DNA from: Catellatospora sp. KI3
GTDB taxonomy: Bacteria > Actinomycetota > Actinomycetes > Mycobacteriales > Micromonosporaceae
Reading direction: 5' to 3'
Assembly (NCBI RefSeq): GCF_029948125.1
Contig: NZ_JASAMB010000004.1
Coordinates: 310,001-374,000 of the forward strand
Length of the DNA: 64,000 nucleotides
Shown here: in pieces, positions 25,056 to 34,258 of the stretch
How the letters are laid out: each line of letters begins with the position of its first letter
Numbering within the stretch: position 1 is the first letter of the stretch
Made by a program: the position numbers and the translations under genes
Notes under the pieces: generated by a model
Told to the model about the DNA's origin: nothing
Seen by the model: the letters and a program-made list of their open reading frames with translations, nothing else
Databases searched by the model: none

Positions 25056-27944
25056 TCAGCCGACCGTGATGCGGTCGAGATCGGGTGCCCAGCCGCTGGG
25101 GTTGGTCACCGTGATGGTGTTCGTTCCGCTGGAGAGGTTGAGCGTGAAGGTGGTGGAGCCGACGGTGTTCCAGTCGGCGGTGGCCGGGAAGCTGACCGTC
25201 TGCCCGTTGAACACGGCGGTCCGGGCCACGGCCGAGGCGTAGTACACGGTGATCGTCTTCGCCCCGCCGGTGCCGCCGGCGATCCCGTTGAAGGCCAGGG
25301 TGCCGCTGTTGTTGCCGACGTAGCCGACCTTCGCCCCACCCGAGCACGCCGCGCACGACGCCACCGCCGCACCACCGGCCAGGCTGTTGCCTGACGCCTC
25401 GGCCTCGTAACTGACAGACCCGCCGCCGCTCGCGCTGGTCGAAACGCTGAGCTGCGACGACGCCGCCGAGTAGTTACCCGCCGCGTCGTAGGCCTTGACG
25501 GTGTAGGTGTACGCCGTCGACGCGGTCAGGCCCGAGTCGGTGAACGAGGTGCCGGTCGAGGTGCCGACCGGGCTGCCGCCGCGCAGGATCTGGTACCCGG
25601 TCACCCCGGTGTTGTCGGTCGACGCGGTCCAGGTCAGCGACACCGACGACGAGGTCTTGCCGGGCGACGCCAGACCGGTCGGGGTGCTCGGCGCGGTGGT
25701 GTCGCCGCCGCCGGAGGTGCCGACGGTGATCCGGTCCAGGTCGGGTGCCCAGCCGCTGGGGTTGGTCACCGTGATGGTGTTGGTGCCGGAGGCCAGGTTG
25801 AGGGTGAAGGAGACCGATCCGAGGGTGTCCCAGTTCGCGGTGGCCGGGAAGCTGACCGGCTGCCCGTTGAACACGGCGGTCCGGGCCAGCGCCGAGGCGT
25901 AGTACACCGTGATCGTCTTCGCCCCGCCGGTGCCGCCCGCGATCCCGTTGAAGGCCAGCGTGCCGCTGTTGTTGCCGACGTAACCGACCTTCGCCCCACC
26001 GGAGCAGGCCGCGCACGACGCCACTGCCGCACCACCGGCCAGGCTGTTGCCTGACGCCTCGGCCTCGTAGCTGGCCGCCCCGCCACCGCCACCGGCCGTG
26101 GTCGAAACGCTGAGCTGCGACGACGCCGCCGAGTAGTTACCCGCCGCGTCATAGGCCTTGACCGTGTACGAGTACGCCGTCGACGCCGTCAGGCCCGAGT
26201 CGGTGAACGAGGTGCCGGTCGAGGTACCGACCGCGCTGCCGCCGCGCAGGATCTGGTACCCGGTCACCCCGGTGTTGTCGGTCGACGCGGTCCAGGTCAG
26301 CGACACCGACGACGGGGTCTGCCCGGTCGAGACCAGCCCGGAAGGGGTGCTCGGCGCGGTGGTGTCGCCGCCGCCGGTGCCGATGGTCGCCGCCCCGAGG
26401 TGCAGCCAGCCGTCGGCCTGCTGGGTGGCGTTGGCGAAGCGCAGCTTCTTCGCGTTGGCGTTCACGCTCTCCAGCGGGTTCTTGACTCGCAGCACCCACT
26501 GGTAGGAGCCCTGCGCCAGGCCGGTGAGGTCGGCGGAGGTCTGGAAGTACTGCGCGTAGCCGTAGTCGCGGTAGCTCGGGTCGGCGCCGGTGTTCCAGTC
26601 CGGGAAGTTGCGGATCGTGCGCGGCTGCACGGTACGCAGGTCCCAGGGGGTGTCGAAGGTCCGCACCACGGTGCCGGAGCTGTTCTTGAGCCCGAGGGTC
26701 ATCGTCCAGGGGTAGTAGAACGGGGCGACACCGGTGTTGCTGATCTGCACGCCCACGTTGGTCGTACCGGATGCGGTGTTCTTGAAGTACGCGTTGTCGA
26801 CGGTGAGGTTGTAGCCCATGAGCCGCACTCCGGCCGAGACGTTGGCGTCGGTCGGCGAGTAGGCGGCACTCCCCTCGTCGATCATCCAGGTGGCGTGGGA
26901 GAGCTCGATGCACGCCTTCAGGTTGTCGACCGTACCGGAGCCGTTGGGCCAGGACTGGAACGCCGAGACCTGGATCTCGGGCCGCAGCTCGCCGCCGATC
27001 GAGCTGTTGATCCACTTGTTCTCGGTGCCGGTGGCGATGTTGCGCTGCAGCTGCGCGTAGGAGGCGCCGCCCAGCGACGCGGGCAGGGTCACGCCCTGCA
27101 GCGGCGAGCCCTCACGGAAGCAGAACGAGTCGTCGTGGTAGCCGATGTCGCGGGAGTTGGCCGCGCCGCCGGCGGCGTCGGGGTACCGGATCTCGACCTT
27201 CGTCCGGTTGAACGCGGTGTCGAACGCGGCCACGATCTGGGCGCCGTTGGCGTCGGTGGGCATGTAGTTGGGCAGCCCGTCGCCGGTGTCGGTGTCGTAG
27301 GGCCAGGTGTGCCACTCGCCCCACAGCCCGACCAGGCCGAGGTGGATGAACCCGATGCGCGGGTCGCCGTCGTAGCGGGCGCCGAACGCCGCGACGAAGT
27401 TCTTCAGCGCGTTGATCAGGAACGGGCTGTCGTAGTCGGGGTGGACGACGTTCCAGGTGGCGTCGGCGCGGGTGGCGACGTTGCCGTTGAAGCAGGCCGG
27501 GATCGCGTTGGCCGGGTGGCTGCCGGTGCCGCCGGGGTAGGTCAGGTAGATCCGGATGGCGGCCTGGTTGCCGTAGCCGGCGGTCTCGGCCAGCATGCTG
27601 TCCAGGATCGCCCAGTTGTAGCTGCCGCAGTTCGAGGCATTGGTCATGATCTCGGAGAGACCGAAGTAGCCCCAGGTCAGCGAGTGCGGGAAGCCGTTGT
27701 TCTGGTCGCCGCCGGGTGAGTAGAACCGGGCCCAGCCCTTCAGCGGGTTGTCCACCGGCCCGGGTGCGGAGCTCAGCGGGTGGGCCTGCAGGGTCGGATC
27801 GGGACTGGCGGGTGCCGCGGGGCGGGGCGGCGGACCGGCGGGCGCGGCCTGGGCGCCGGCCGGGACGGTCAGGACGAGGGCCGCGCCGAGCGCGGCGGCG
27901 CCCAGTGCGGCGAGCAGTGTCCGGCCGCGTTTACGTGAATTCAT
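25056..27944 (-). CDS. Secreted DUF4832 glycoside-hydrolase-like protein with two FN3-CBM35 units
   Basis: A 962-aa protein with a signal peptide (about 1-33, ending AQA-A). The catalytic-like region extends to about 520 (PLKGWARFYSPGG; LGLVGLWGEWHTWPYDT; IGYHDDSFCF). It is followed by FN3-CBM-FN3-CBM. Each CBM starts SYEAEASGNSLAGGA and ends APDLDRITVG, the pattern of family 6/35 modules that bind galacto-configured or uronic sugars. It is the first gene of the minus-strand set and faces the ABC transporter operon across a 259-bp promoter region. Confidence 0.85.
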   Translation of the reverse strand: MNSRKRGRTLLAALGAAALGAALVLTVPAGAQAAPAGPPPRPAAPASPDPTLQAHPLSSAPGPVDNPLKGWARFYSPGGDQNNGFPHSLTWGYFGLSEIMTNASNCGSYNWAILDSMLAETAGYGNQAAIRIYLTYPGGTGSHPANAIPACFNGNVATRADATWNVVHPDYDSPFLINALKNFVAAFGARYDGDPRIGFIHLGLVGLWGEWHTWPYDTDTGDGLPNYMPTDANGAQIVAAFDTAFNRTKVEIRYPDAAGGAANSRDIGYHDDSFCFREGSPLQGVTLPASLGGASYAQLQRNIATGTENKWINSSIGGELRPEIQVSAFQSWPNGSGTVDNLKACIELSHATWMIDEGSAAYSPTDANVSAGVRLMGYNLTVDNAYFKNTASGTTNVGVQISNTGVAPFYYPWTMTLGLKNSSGTVVRTFDTPWDLRTVQPRTIRNFPDWNTGADPSYRDYGYAQYFQTSADLTGLAQGSYQWVLRVKNPLESVNANAKKLRFANATQQADGWLHLGAATIGTGGGDTTAPSTPSGLVSTGQTPSSVSLTWTASTDNTGVTGYQILRGGSAVGTSTGTSFTDSGLTASTAYSYTVKAYDAAGNYSAASSQLSVSTTAGGGGGAASYEAEASGNSLAGGAAVASCAACSGGAKVGYVGNNSGTLAFNGIAGGTGGAKTITVYYASALARTAVFNGQPVSFPATANWDTLGSVSFTLNLASGTNTITVTNPSGWAPDLDRITVGTSGGGDTTAPSTPTGLASPGKTSSSVSLTWTASTDNTGVTGYQILRGGSPVGTSTGTSFTDSGLTASTAYTYTVKAYDAAGNYSAASSQLSVSTSASGGGSVSYEAEASGNSLAGGAAVASCAACSGGAKVGYVGNNSGTLAFNGIAGGTGGAKTITVYYASAVARTAVFNGQTVSFPATADWNTVGSTTFTLNLSSGTNTITVTNPSGWAPDLDRITVG
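25058..25717 (-). repeat. Tandem FN3-CBM35 unit, distal copy
   Basis: One of two about 660-bp units within one gene; aligned positions such as CCCAGCCGCTGGGGTTGGTC recur exactly 660 bp apart. It encodes one FN3 plus one CBM35-like domain. Confidence 0.85.
25718..26370 (-). repeat. Tandem FN3-CBM35 unit, proximal copy
   Basis: Second copy of the unit at 25058-25717, very similar at the DNA level, so unequal exchange could change the number of units. Confidence 0.85.
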
Positions 27945-28118
27945 GTCGCTCTCCGGTGCAAGAGTTCGGGCAGATCTCCTGGCGGTGCAGCGCTCGCGCA
28001 GCGGGCTACGCGGCGTTCGTGCGGTGGTGCGACGTTCGATGTGCAGGTCAGGACGCGGGTACGGTGCATCGCGCCCCCACCCCGTCGGGCTCCGTTACCG
28101 AAGCAATACGAAGAGGTG

Positions 28119-28149
28119 TTGACAAAATTTCGAAGGTCTACATCATTAT
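28119..28149 (+). promoter_or_regulatory. Promoter of the sugar ABC transporter operon
   Basis: A consensus -35 TTGACA (28119-28124) is followed 19 bp later by CATTAT (28144-28149), in the most A+T-rich stretch of the 259-bp divergent region. ACAAAAT (28122-28128) overlaps the -35 and recurs inverted upstream of the ROK gene (ATTTTGT, 33018-33024), a possible operator. The remaining 27945-28118 shows nothing else clear, though it must hold the promoter of the divergent DUF4832 gene. Confidence 0.5.
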
Positions 28150-28203
28150 TCGAGAGCGGGGCGGCTGGCAAGAGCCGACCGAGAGATGGATCTGAGGACG
28201 TGG

Positions 28204-29085
28204 ATGAGCTCGACAAAACAGCGCGACGACCGGCGGGCGGCATGGTGGTTCCTGCTGCCGGTGCTGGTCGGATTCGCCGTCTTCTACGGCTACCCCGCCG
28301 CCCGGGGCATCTGGTACTCGGTCACCGACTACACGATGCTCAACACGCCGACCTACGTCGGCGCGGAGAACTACACCAAGCTCCTGGCCGATGACCAGTT
28401 CTGGAACTCGATGCTGGTCACCGCCTGGTACGTGGTGCTCAACATCGGCTCGCAGACGCTGCTGGCCCTGGGCATCGCCACGCTGATGCACCGCCTGACC
28501 CGCTCGGTGGCGCTGCGGGCGATGCTGCTGCTGCCGTGGCTGGTCCCCAACGTGACCGTCGGCCTGCTGTGGATGTGGCTGCTCGACACCAACCTCGGCT
28601 TCGTCAACCACCTGCTCGACGCCATCGGGGTGGGGCCGGTCGGCTTCTTCACCGACGAGAGCTGGGCGATGCCGTCGGTGGCCGCCGTCAACACCTGGGC
28701 CTACACCGGCTACACCGCGCTGCTGCTCTACGCCGGGATGCTGCAGATCCCGCATTACCTGTACGAGAGCGCCGCCATCGACGGCGCCCCCGAGTGGCGG
28801 ATGTTCCGCGGGATCACGCTGCCGCTGCTGCGCCCCGTACTGGCGCTGGTGCTGGTGGTGTCCCTGATCGGCTCGTTCCAGATCTTCGACACCATCGCGG
28901 TCACCACCAAGGGCGGCCCGGTCGCGGCCACCCGGGTCATCTACTACTTCATCTACCAGCAGGCGTTCAAGTTCTTCCACCTGAGCTACGCCGCGGCCGC
29001 GGCCATCTGCCTGGCCCTGGTGCTCGGCGTGCTCACCGCGATCCAGATGCGCCTGCTGCGCGCGTCCCGCTCGGACCTGGCGTGA
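28204..29085 (+). CDS. Sugar ABC transporter permease (MalF/UgpA type)
   Basis: A 293-aa integral membrane protein with six predicted helices (first at WWFLLPVLVGFAVFYGYPA). The cytoplasmic EAA loop is visible as YESAAIDGAPEWRMFRGITLP. It pairs with the next gene to form the channel of a CUT1 carbohydrate importer. The ATG at 28204 is preferred over 28186 because GAGGA lies 5 nt upstream of it. No ATPase gene is in the operon; actinomycetes commonly use a shared MsiK-type ATPase encoded elsewhere. Confidence 0.9.
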   Translation: MSSTKQRDDRRAAWWFLLPVLVGFAVFYGYPAARGIWYSVTDYTMLNTPTYVGAENYTKLLADDQFWNSMLVTAWYVVLNIGSQTLLALGIATLMHRLTRSVALRAMLLLPWLVPNVTVGLLWMWLLDTNLGFVNHLLDAIGVGPVGFFTDESWAMPSVAAVNTWAYTGYTALLLYAGMLQIPHYLYESAAIDGAPEWRMFRGITLPLLRPVLALVLVVSLIGSFQIFDTIAVTTKGGPVAATRVIYYFIYQQAFKFFHLSYAAAAAICLALVLGVLTAIQMRLLRASRSDLA

Positions 29086-29099
29086 AGGGGCGACAGACG

Positions 29100-29981
29100 A
29101 TGAAGCGAAAGTTCAGCCCCGGCCGCGTGCTGGCGTGGGCCGCGATGGCCCTGGTCGTCCTGGTGACGCTGTTCCCGTTCTGGTGGATGGTCCGCACCGC
29201 GCTGACCCCCGCCGCCGACCTGTACGGCGACAACTCCAGCCTGCTCCCCCACCACCCGACCCTGATCAACTTCATCCGGGTGCTGGGCCTGACCACCGAG
29301 GCCGAGGCGCGTGCCGCCGGCGGCTCCGGCGCCCAGATCGACTTCGCGGCGTACCTGTGGAACTCGATCGTCTACTGCGGCCTGATCGCGGTGCTGCAGA
29401 CCCTGTTCTGCGCGATGGCCGGCTACGCCTTCGCCCGCCTGCGCTTCCCCGGCCGCGACCTGGTCTTCGGGATCGTGATCGCGGCGCTGATGGTGCCGCC
29501 GATCTTCACGCTGCTGCCCAACTTCATCCTGGTCAAGGACCTCGGCCTGATGAACACCATGGCCGGCATGGTCGCCCCGACCATCCTGATGACGCCGTTC
29601 GCGGTGTTCTTCCTGCGCCAGTTCTTCCTGTCGCTGCCGCGCGACGTGGAGGAGGCGGCCATCCTCGACGGCAACGGGCCCTGGGGCATCTTCTGGCGCA
29701 TCGCGCTGCCGATGAGCCGCGGGCCGCTGATCACCATCGGGATGACCACCACGGTGTGGGCCTGGAAGGACTTCCTGTGGCCGCTGCTGGTGGGCCGCGA
29801 CGAGGACAACCGGCTGGTCACGGTCGCGCTCGGCGTGTTCCTGCAGCAGTCCCCCAACACCCAACCCGACTGGACCGGCCTGATGGCCGCCTCGACGCTG
29901 TCGGTCCTGCCCGTCCTGCTGCTGCTGATCCTCATGGGCAAGCGGCTGGTCCAGTCCCTGAACTTCACCGGAAGCAAGTAG
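29100..29981 (+). CDS. Sugar ABC transporter permease (MalG/UgpE type)
   Basis: A 293-aa membrane protein with six helices. The N-terminal block LVTLFPFWWMVRTALTP and the EAA loop VEEAAILDGNGPWGIFWRI are typical of the second permease of CUT1 importers. It begins 14 bp after the first permease stop, with AAGGGG upstream. The first periplasmic loop contains an insertion (AEARAAGGSGAQIDF), a common variation in actinobacterial permeases. Confidence 0.9.
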   Translation: MKRKFSPGRVLAWAAMALVVLVTLFPFWWMVRTALTPAADLYGDNSSLLPHHPTLINFIRVLGLTTEAEARAAGGSGAQIDFAAYLWNSIVYCGLIAVLQTLFCAMAGYAFARLRFPGRDLVFGIVIAALMVPPIFTLLPNFILVKDLGLMNTMAGMVAPTILMTPFAVFFLRQFFLSLPRDVEEAAILDGNGPWGIFWRIALPMSRGPLITIGMTTTVWAWKDFLWPLLVGRDEDNRLVTVALGVFLQQSPNTQPDWTGLMAASTLSVLPVLLLLILMGKRLVQSLNFTGSK

Positions 29982-30012
29982 CAACACCCATCCCTCAAGA
30001 GAGAAGGAACCG

Positions 30013-31356
30013 ATGAACCGCAGATCACGGGCCGGGGCTGCACTGCTGGCTCTGGCTGTCGCGGGCGGCCTGGCCGCGTGCACCAAGGCCGACGACGAGG
30101 CCGCCGGCCCCGTCACGCTCAACTACTGGCTCTGGGACGACAACCAGAAGGCGTCCTACCAGCAGTGCGCCGACGCGTTCCACACCGCCAACCCGGACGT
30201 CACCATCAAGATCAGCCAGTCGGCGTGGAACGAGTACTGGCAGAACCTCACCACCCAGATCGCGGCCGGGGACGCCCCCGACGTGTGGACCAACCAGGGC
30301 TCGTACTACCCCCAGTTCGTCAGCTCCGGGCAGATCCTCGACATCCAGCCGTACGTCACCGCCGACAAGGTCGACCTGTCGCAGTACTCCGGCGGCCTGG
30401 CCGACCTGTTCACCAAGGGCGACCAGCGCTTCGGCCTGCCGAAGGACTGGGACACGATGGCCCTGGTCTACAACACCGAGCACTTCACCAAGCAGGGCAT
30501 CGACCCGGCCAGCCTGCAGAACCTGACCTGGAACCCCACCGACGGGGGCACGTTCGAGCAGGTGATCGCCAAGGCGACCGTCGACGCGAACGGCAGGAAC
30601 GGCCTCGACCCGGCCTTCGACAAGACCAAGGTCAAGGTCTTCGGCTTCCTGCCGGAGTGGGCGGACGGCTCGCAGGGCCAGAACGGCTGGGGCGAGCTGG
30701 CCGCCAGCAACGGGTTCACCTACCTGGACAAGAACCCGTGGGGCACCCAGTACAAGTACGACGACCCGAAGCTGGCCGAGACCATCGACTGGTTCAAGCA
30801 CCTGATCGCCAAGGGCTACAGCCCCGCGCTGGACAAGGCGTCCACGCTCAGCCGCGACGCGCTGCTCAACGCGGGCACCGGCGCCCTGACGGTGTCGGGT
30901 TCCTGGATGATCAACAGCTACCTGGGTGAGGGCGCGAAGCTCAAGTTCGCGTTCGCGCCGCTGCCGGCCGGTCCGCAGGGCCGCAAGACGGCGATCAACG
31001 GCCTGTCCGACGCCATCTGGGCCGGCACCAAGCACAAGGACGAGGCCTGGAAGTGGGTCAAGTACCTGGCCTCGGCCGACTGCCAGAACGTCGTCGGCGG
31101 CAACGGCGTGGTCTTCCCGGCCATCAAGTCGGCCAGCGAGAAGGCACTGGCCGCGCACCAGAGCAAGGGCCGTGACGTCCAGGTCTTCGTCAGCGAGGCG
31201 ACCGCCCCGGGCGGCACGTACTTCCTGCCGATCACCGAGCACGGCAACGAGGTCAGCCAGATCGTGCAGGACGCCATCCAGGCGGCGGTGCTCGGCGCCG
31301 ACACCGCTACCACCCTGAAGAAGGCCAACGAGCAGGTCAACGCCCTGTTCAAGTAA
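30013..31356 (+). CDS. Extracellular sugar-binding lipoprotein
   Basis: A 447-aa family 1 solute-binding protein. The lipobox is LAAC with Cys at residue 23, preceded by a basic hydrophobic signal, so it is membrane-tethered. Typical blocks are LNYWLWDDNQ, GDAPDVWTNQGSYYP and AWKWVKYLASADCQ. It delivers sugar, probably an alpha-galactoside or a galactose-containing oligomer judging from the downstream enzyme, to the two permeases encoded just upstream. AGAGAAGGAACC provides the ribosome site. Confidence 0.92.
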   Translation: MNRRSRAGAALLALAVAGGLAACTKADDEAAGPVTLNYWLWDDNQKASYQQCADAFHTANPDVTIKISQSAWNEYWQNLTTQIAAGDAPDVWTNQGSYYPQFVSSGQILDIQPYVTADKVDLSQYSGGLADLFTKGDQRFGLPKDWDTMALVYNTEHFTKQGIDPASLQNLTWNPTDGGTFEQVIAKATVDANGRNGLDPAFDKTKVKVFGFLPEWADGSQGQNGWGELAASNGFTYLDKNPWGTQYKYDDPKLAETIDWFKHLIAKGYSPALDKASTLSRDALLNAGTGALTVSGSWMINSYLGEGAKLKFAFAPLPAGPQGRKTAINGLSDAIWAGTKHKDEAWKWVKYLASADCQNVVGGNGVVFPAIKSASEKALAAHQSKGRDVQVFVSEATAPGGTYFLPITEHGNEVSQIVQDAIQAAVLGADTATTLKKANEQVNALFK

Positions 31357-31374
31357 GCGTCCGCCGTACCAGGC

Positions 31375-31406
31375 GCGGCGGGTCCGGCACGAGTCGGACC
31401 CGCCGC
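31375..31406 (+). terminator. Stem-loop between binding protein and alpha-galactosidase
   Basis: A perfect 12-bp stem (GCGGCGGGTCCG / CGGACCCGCCGC, loop 8) in the 87-bp gap. Such hairpins after binding-protein genes usually lower downstream expression relative to the abundant binding protein. Confidence 0.6.
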
Positions 31407-31443
31407 ACCCGCCCTCGCCGCATCGCACCTGTCTAGGAGAACC

Positions 31444-32940
31444 ATGGCACTGCTCATCGAGCTCGCCGGCCACACCCTCGCCCTCGAACATGACGGACCC
31501 GGCAGCCCGCTCGCAGCCGACGGGGGCCTGATTCTTCCACCGGGACGCGTCGCCCTGCTGCACGGACTCGGGGACGCGCCGTTCTACCGGCACGGGTACA
31601 ACTCGTGGAGCCCCTGCGGCTGGCGGCGGCTGTCCGAACCCCCACTGCGCATCGCCAACCCGCAACGGCGCGTCACCGCCGACGACGACGTGTGGGACGA
31701 CCCGGCCCGGCACCACTCCTCCGCGGTGGCCGCGCTGGAGGCCGAGAACGGCGACGTCCTGCTGCTGGGCGCGCTCGGCCTGGGCGTGGGCCGCCTGTCG
31801 GCCGACCGGGACACCCTGTCCGGCTGGTACGAGACCGGCGCGCAGCCCTGGTTCCTCGCCTTCGGGCCCGAGGACGAGGTCTTCGCGGCGTACACCCGGC
31901 AGCTCGCGGCCCGGCTGGGCAGCAGCGGCCGCCGCGCCGGCAACGTCTGGTGCTCCTGGTACGCCTACTACGAGACCATCACCGAGCAGCAGCTGGCCAA
32001 GGACGTCGACTCGCTGCGCGGCCTGCCCTTCGACGTGGTGCAGGTCGACGACGGCTGGGAGCGCCTCGTCGGCGACTGGGAGCCCAACCACAAGTTCCCC
32101 TCCGGCATGAAGGCGCTGGCCGAGCGCATCACCGACGCCGGGATGACCGCCGGCCTGTGGCTGGCGCCGTTCATCGCGCTGCCCGACTCGCAGCTGGCCC
32201 GGCAGCGCCCGGAGCTGCTGCTGCGCGACGCGCGCGGCGAGCTGGTGATCGCCGGGCACAACTGGGGCACCGGCTACCACGCGCTGGACCTGTCCACCCC
32301 GGCCGCGCACGAGTACCTCGCCGAGCTGACGCACCGGGTGGTGCACGAGTGGGGCTTCAAGTACCTGAAGCTCGACTTCGTCAACGCCGGTGCCGCGCCG
32401 GGCGCGCGGGCGGGCGGCGACGAGCGGGAGCAGTGCTACCGCGACGCGCTGGCCGTCGTCCGCCGGACCGCCGGGGACGATGTGTACCTGCTGGGCAGCG
32501 GCGCCATGCTGCTGCCGTCGCTGGGCATCCTCGACGGGCTGCGCAGCGGCCCGGACGTCGCGCCGATGTGGCAGAACTACGCCAGCGACGACCCGTCCGA
32601 CGCGATGGCGCGCAACGCGGTCGTCAACACCCTGCACCGGCTGTGGCAGCAGCCGCTGGCCGAGGTCGATCCCGATGTCATCTACTTCCGCAGCCGCCTC
32701 AACCTGCTCACCGAGCAGCAGCTGGCGTGGCTGCGGGACCTGGCCGACATCAGCCGGTTCCGGGCGGTGTCCGACCCGCCCAGCTGGCTGACCACCGTCG
32801 AGCTGGAGGCGATGAGCGCGTACCTGACGGCCCGCCCGGACGTCCGGCGCATCAGCCGCTACCGGTACTCGATCGACGGCAGGTCCACCGACTTCGGCCC
32901 GGCGGTCGTTCCGGCCGACCAGGCGTACCCGATCTCCTGA
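31444..32940 (+). CDS. Alpha-galactosidase-like glycoside hydrolase (GH36, clan GH-D)
   Basis: A 498-aa cytoplasmic enzyme without signal peptide. The N-terminal beta domain carries GYNSWSPCGW. The (beta/alpha)8 barrel shows NVWCSWYAYYETI and VQVDDGWERLVGDW. The likely nucleophile is Asp in KYLKLDFVNA and the likely acid/base is Asp in LRSGPDVAP. At 498 aa it is shorter than classic GH36 enzymes of about 720 aa. It probably hydrolyses the imported sugar. AGGAGAACC precedes the ATG at 31444. Confidence 0.85.
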   Translation: MALLIELAGHTLALEHDGPGSPLAADGGLILPPGRVALLHGLGDAPFYRHGYNSWSPCGWRRLSEPPLRIANPQRRVTADDDVWDDPARHHSSAVAALEAENGDVLLLGALGLGVGRLSADRDTLSGWYETGAQPWFLAFGPEDEVFAAYTRQLAARLGSSGRRAGNVWCSWYAYYETITEQQLAKDVDSLRGLPFDVVQVDDGWERLVGDWEPNHKFPSGMKALAERITDAGMTAGLWLAPFIALPDSQLARQRPELLLRDARGELVIAGHNWGTGYHALDLSTPAAHEYLAELTHRVVHEWGFKYLKLDFVNAGAAPGARAGGDEREQCYRDALAVVRRTAGDDVYLLGSGAMLLPSLGILDGLRSGPDVAPMWQNYASDDPSDAMARNAVVNTLHRLWQQPLAEVDPDVIYFRSRLNLLTEQQLAWLRDLADISRFRAVSDPPSWLTTVELEAMSAYLTARPDVRRISRYRYSIDGRSTDFGPAVVPADQAYPIS

Positions 32941-32950
32941 TCCGGCCCGG

Positions 32951-32994
32951 CACGCCTGCTGACCGGCGGCATCGCCCGCGGGTCGGCAGGCGTG
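32951..32994 (+). terminator. Hairpin after the alpha-galactosidase gene
   Basis: CACGCCTGCTGACC and GGTCGGCAGGCGTG pair over 13 of 14 positions around a 16-nt loop, before the separate A+T-rich promoter region of the ROK gene (33010-33060). Confidence 0.5.
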
Positions 32995-33077
32995 GGCCTA
33001 CTTGCCATGACCCCACTATTTTGTAAAGATCGTAGCGTATTCATCATGTGTATTCACGCGCTCTCAAGGGACAAACC

Positions 33078-34247
33078 GTGACAGACCTGGCCACCACCGG
33101 AACGGATCTGCCGCGGCTGCGCGAACTCAACTCCCTGAGCATCGTGCGTGCCCTGCGCAACCAGCCGCCCTCCACGGTCACCGAACTGTCGCAGCGCACC
33201 GGCCTGTCCCGCCCCGCCGTCGACGTGATCGCCCAGGGCCTGGTCGCCGACGGCTGGGCCGTCGTGCTGGAGCCCGGCGCCAACAGCGCCGTCGGGCGCC
33301 CCGCCCGCCGCTACCAGTTCCGGGCCACCGCCGGACACGTGCTCGGCATCGACGTCGGCGTACACAAGATCCTCGCGCTGCTGTGCGACCTCGACGGCAA
33401 CATCGTGCAGACCGTACGGCAGAGCGTCGCCGCCGACGCCCCGCCGGCCGACCGCCTCGCCGAACTCGACAAGGTCGTCAGCGACTGCCTGGCCGGCGCC
33501 GCCATGACGCCCGCCGACATCTGGGCCGTCACCGTCGCGGTCACCGGCGCCGTCGACGCCACCGGCCGGACCAGCTTCTTCAGTCCGCTGCCCGGCTGGA
33601 AGAGCGTCAACCTGACCGGACACCTCAGCACCCGGTTCGCCTGCCCGGTCGTCGTGGAGAACGACTGCAAGCTGGCCGCCGTCGCCGAGCAGTGGAAGGG
33701 CGCCGCCAGCGACGCCAACGACATCGTGTACCTGCTCGCGGGTATGCGTACCGGCGCGGGCCTGATCCTCGACGGCGTGCTGCGCCGCGGCTTCGGCGGC
33801 GCCGCCGGTGAGATCGGCGCCCTCAAGCACGTCCGCTGGCTGAACGCGCCCGAGCACCTGCAGAACTGCCCCGGCGTGCCCGACACAGTCGGGCCCGACG
33901 ACGCCGCCGCCTGGGTGTTCACCGCCGCCCGCCAGGGCGACAAGGCCGCCCGCCTGGCCGTCAGCCGCTACGTCAAGGACCTCGCCGTCGGCGCGGCCGC
34001 CCTGGTGCTCACCCTCGACCCGCAGGTGGTCGTCCTGGGCGGCGGCTTCTCCCGCTCGGCCGACCTGATCCTCGACCCGCTGCGGCACGAGCTCCAGCGC
34101 CTGTGCCTGCGCATGCCCGAGGTCCGCGCCTCCACCCTCGGCGCCGACTCCGTCGCCCTCGGCGCGCTCAAACTGTCCCTGAACGAGGTCGACGACCGGC
34201 TGTTCAGCGCCGGACTCTCCGCCCCGGTCGCACCCCGCCGCAACTGA
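33078..34247 (+). CDS. ROK-family transcriptional regulator
   Basis: A 389-aa protein with an N-terminal winged helix (STVTELSQRTGLSRPAV, about residues 30-60) and a ROK sugar-kinase-like domain: LGIDVGVHKILALLCDLDG, AVTGAVD, VVVENDCKLAAVAE, GAAGEIGALKH. The zinc-binding CxCGxxGC motif is reduced to a single Cys in LQNCPGV, so it is probably a regulator only. The GTG at 33078 is preferred over 33048 since AAGGGA lies 7 nt before it. Position suggests it represses the transporter and perhaps the DUF4832 genes in response to an intracellular sugar. Confidence 0.85.
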   Translation: MTDLATTGTDLPRLRELNSLSIVRALRNQPPSTVTELSQRTGLSRPAVDVIAQGLVADGWAVVLEPGANSAVGRPARRYQFRATAGHVLGIDVGVHKILALLCDLDGNIVQTVRQSVAADAPPADRLAELDKVVSDCLAGAAMTPADIWAVTVAVTGAVDATGRTSFFSPLPGWKSVNLTGHLSTRFACPVVVENDCKLAAVAEQWKGAASDANDIVYLLAGMRTGAGLILDGVLRRGFGGAAGEIGALKHVRWLNAPEHLQNCPGVPDTVGPDDAAAWVFTAARQGDKAARLAVSRYVKDLAVGAAALVLTLDPQVVVLGGGFSRSADLILDPLRHELQRLCLRMPEVRASTLGADSVALGALKLSLNEVDDRLFSAGLSAPVAPRRN

Positions 34248-34258
34248 ACAGGTTCCCC

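Noticed and set aside
25058-26370. CRISPR-like or satellite repeats in the FN3/CBM region
   Set aside because: The repeats are about 660-bp in-frame protein-domain duplications, not short spaced repeats.
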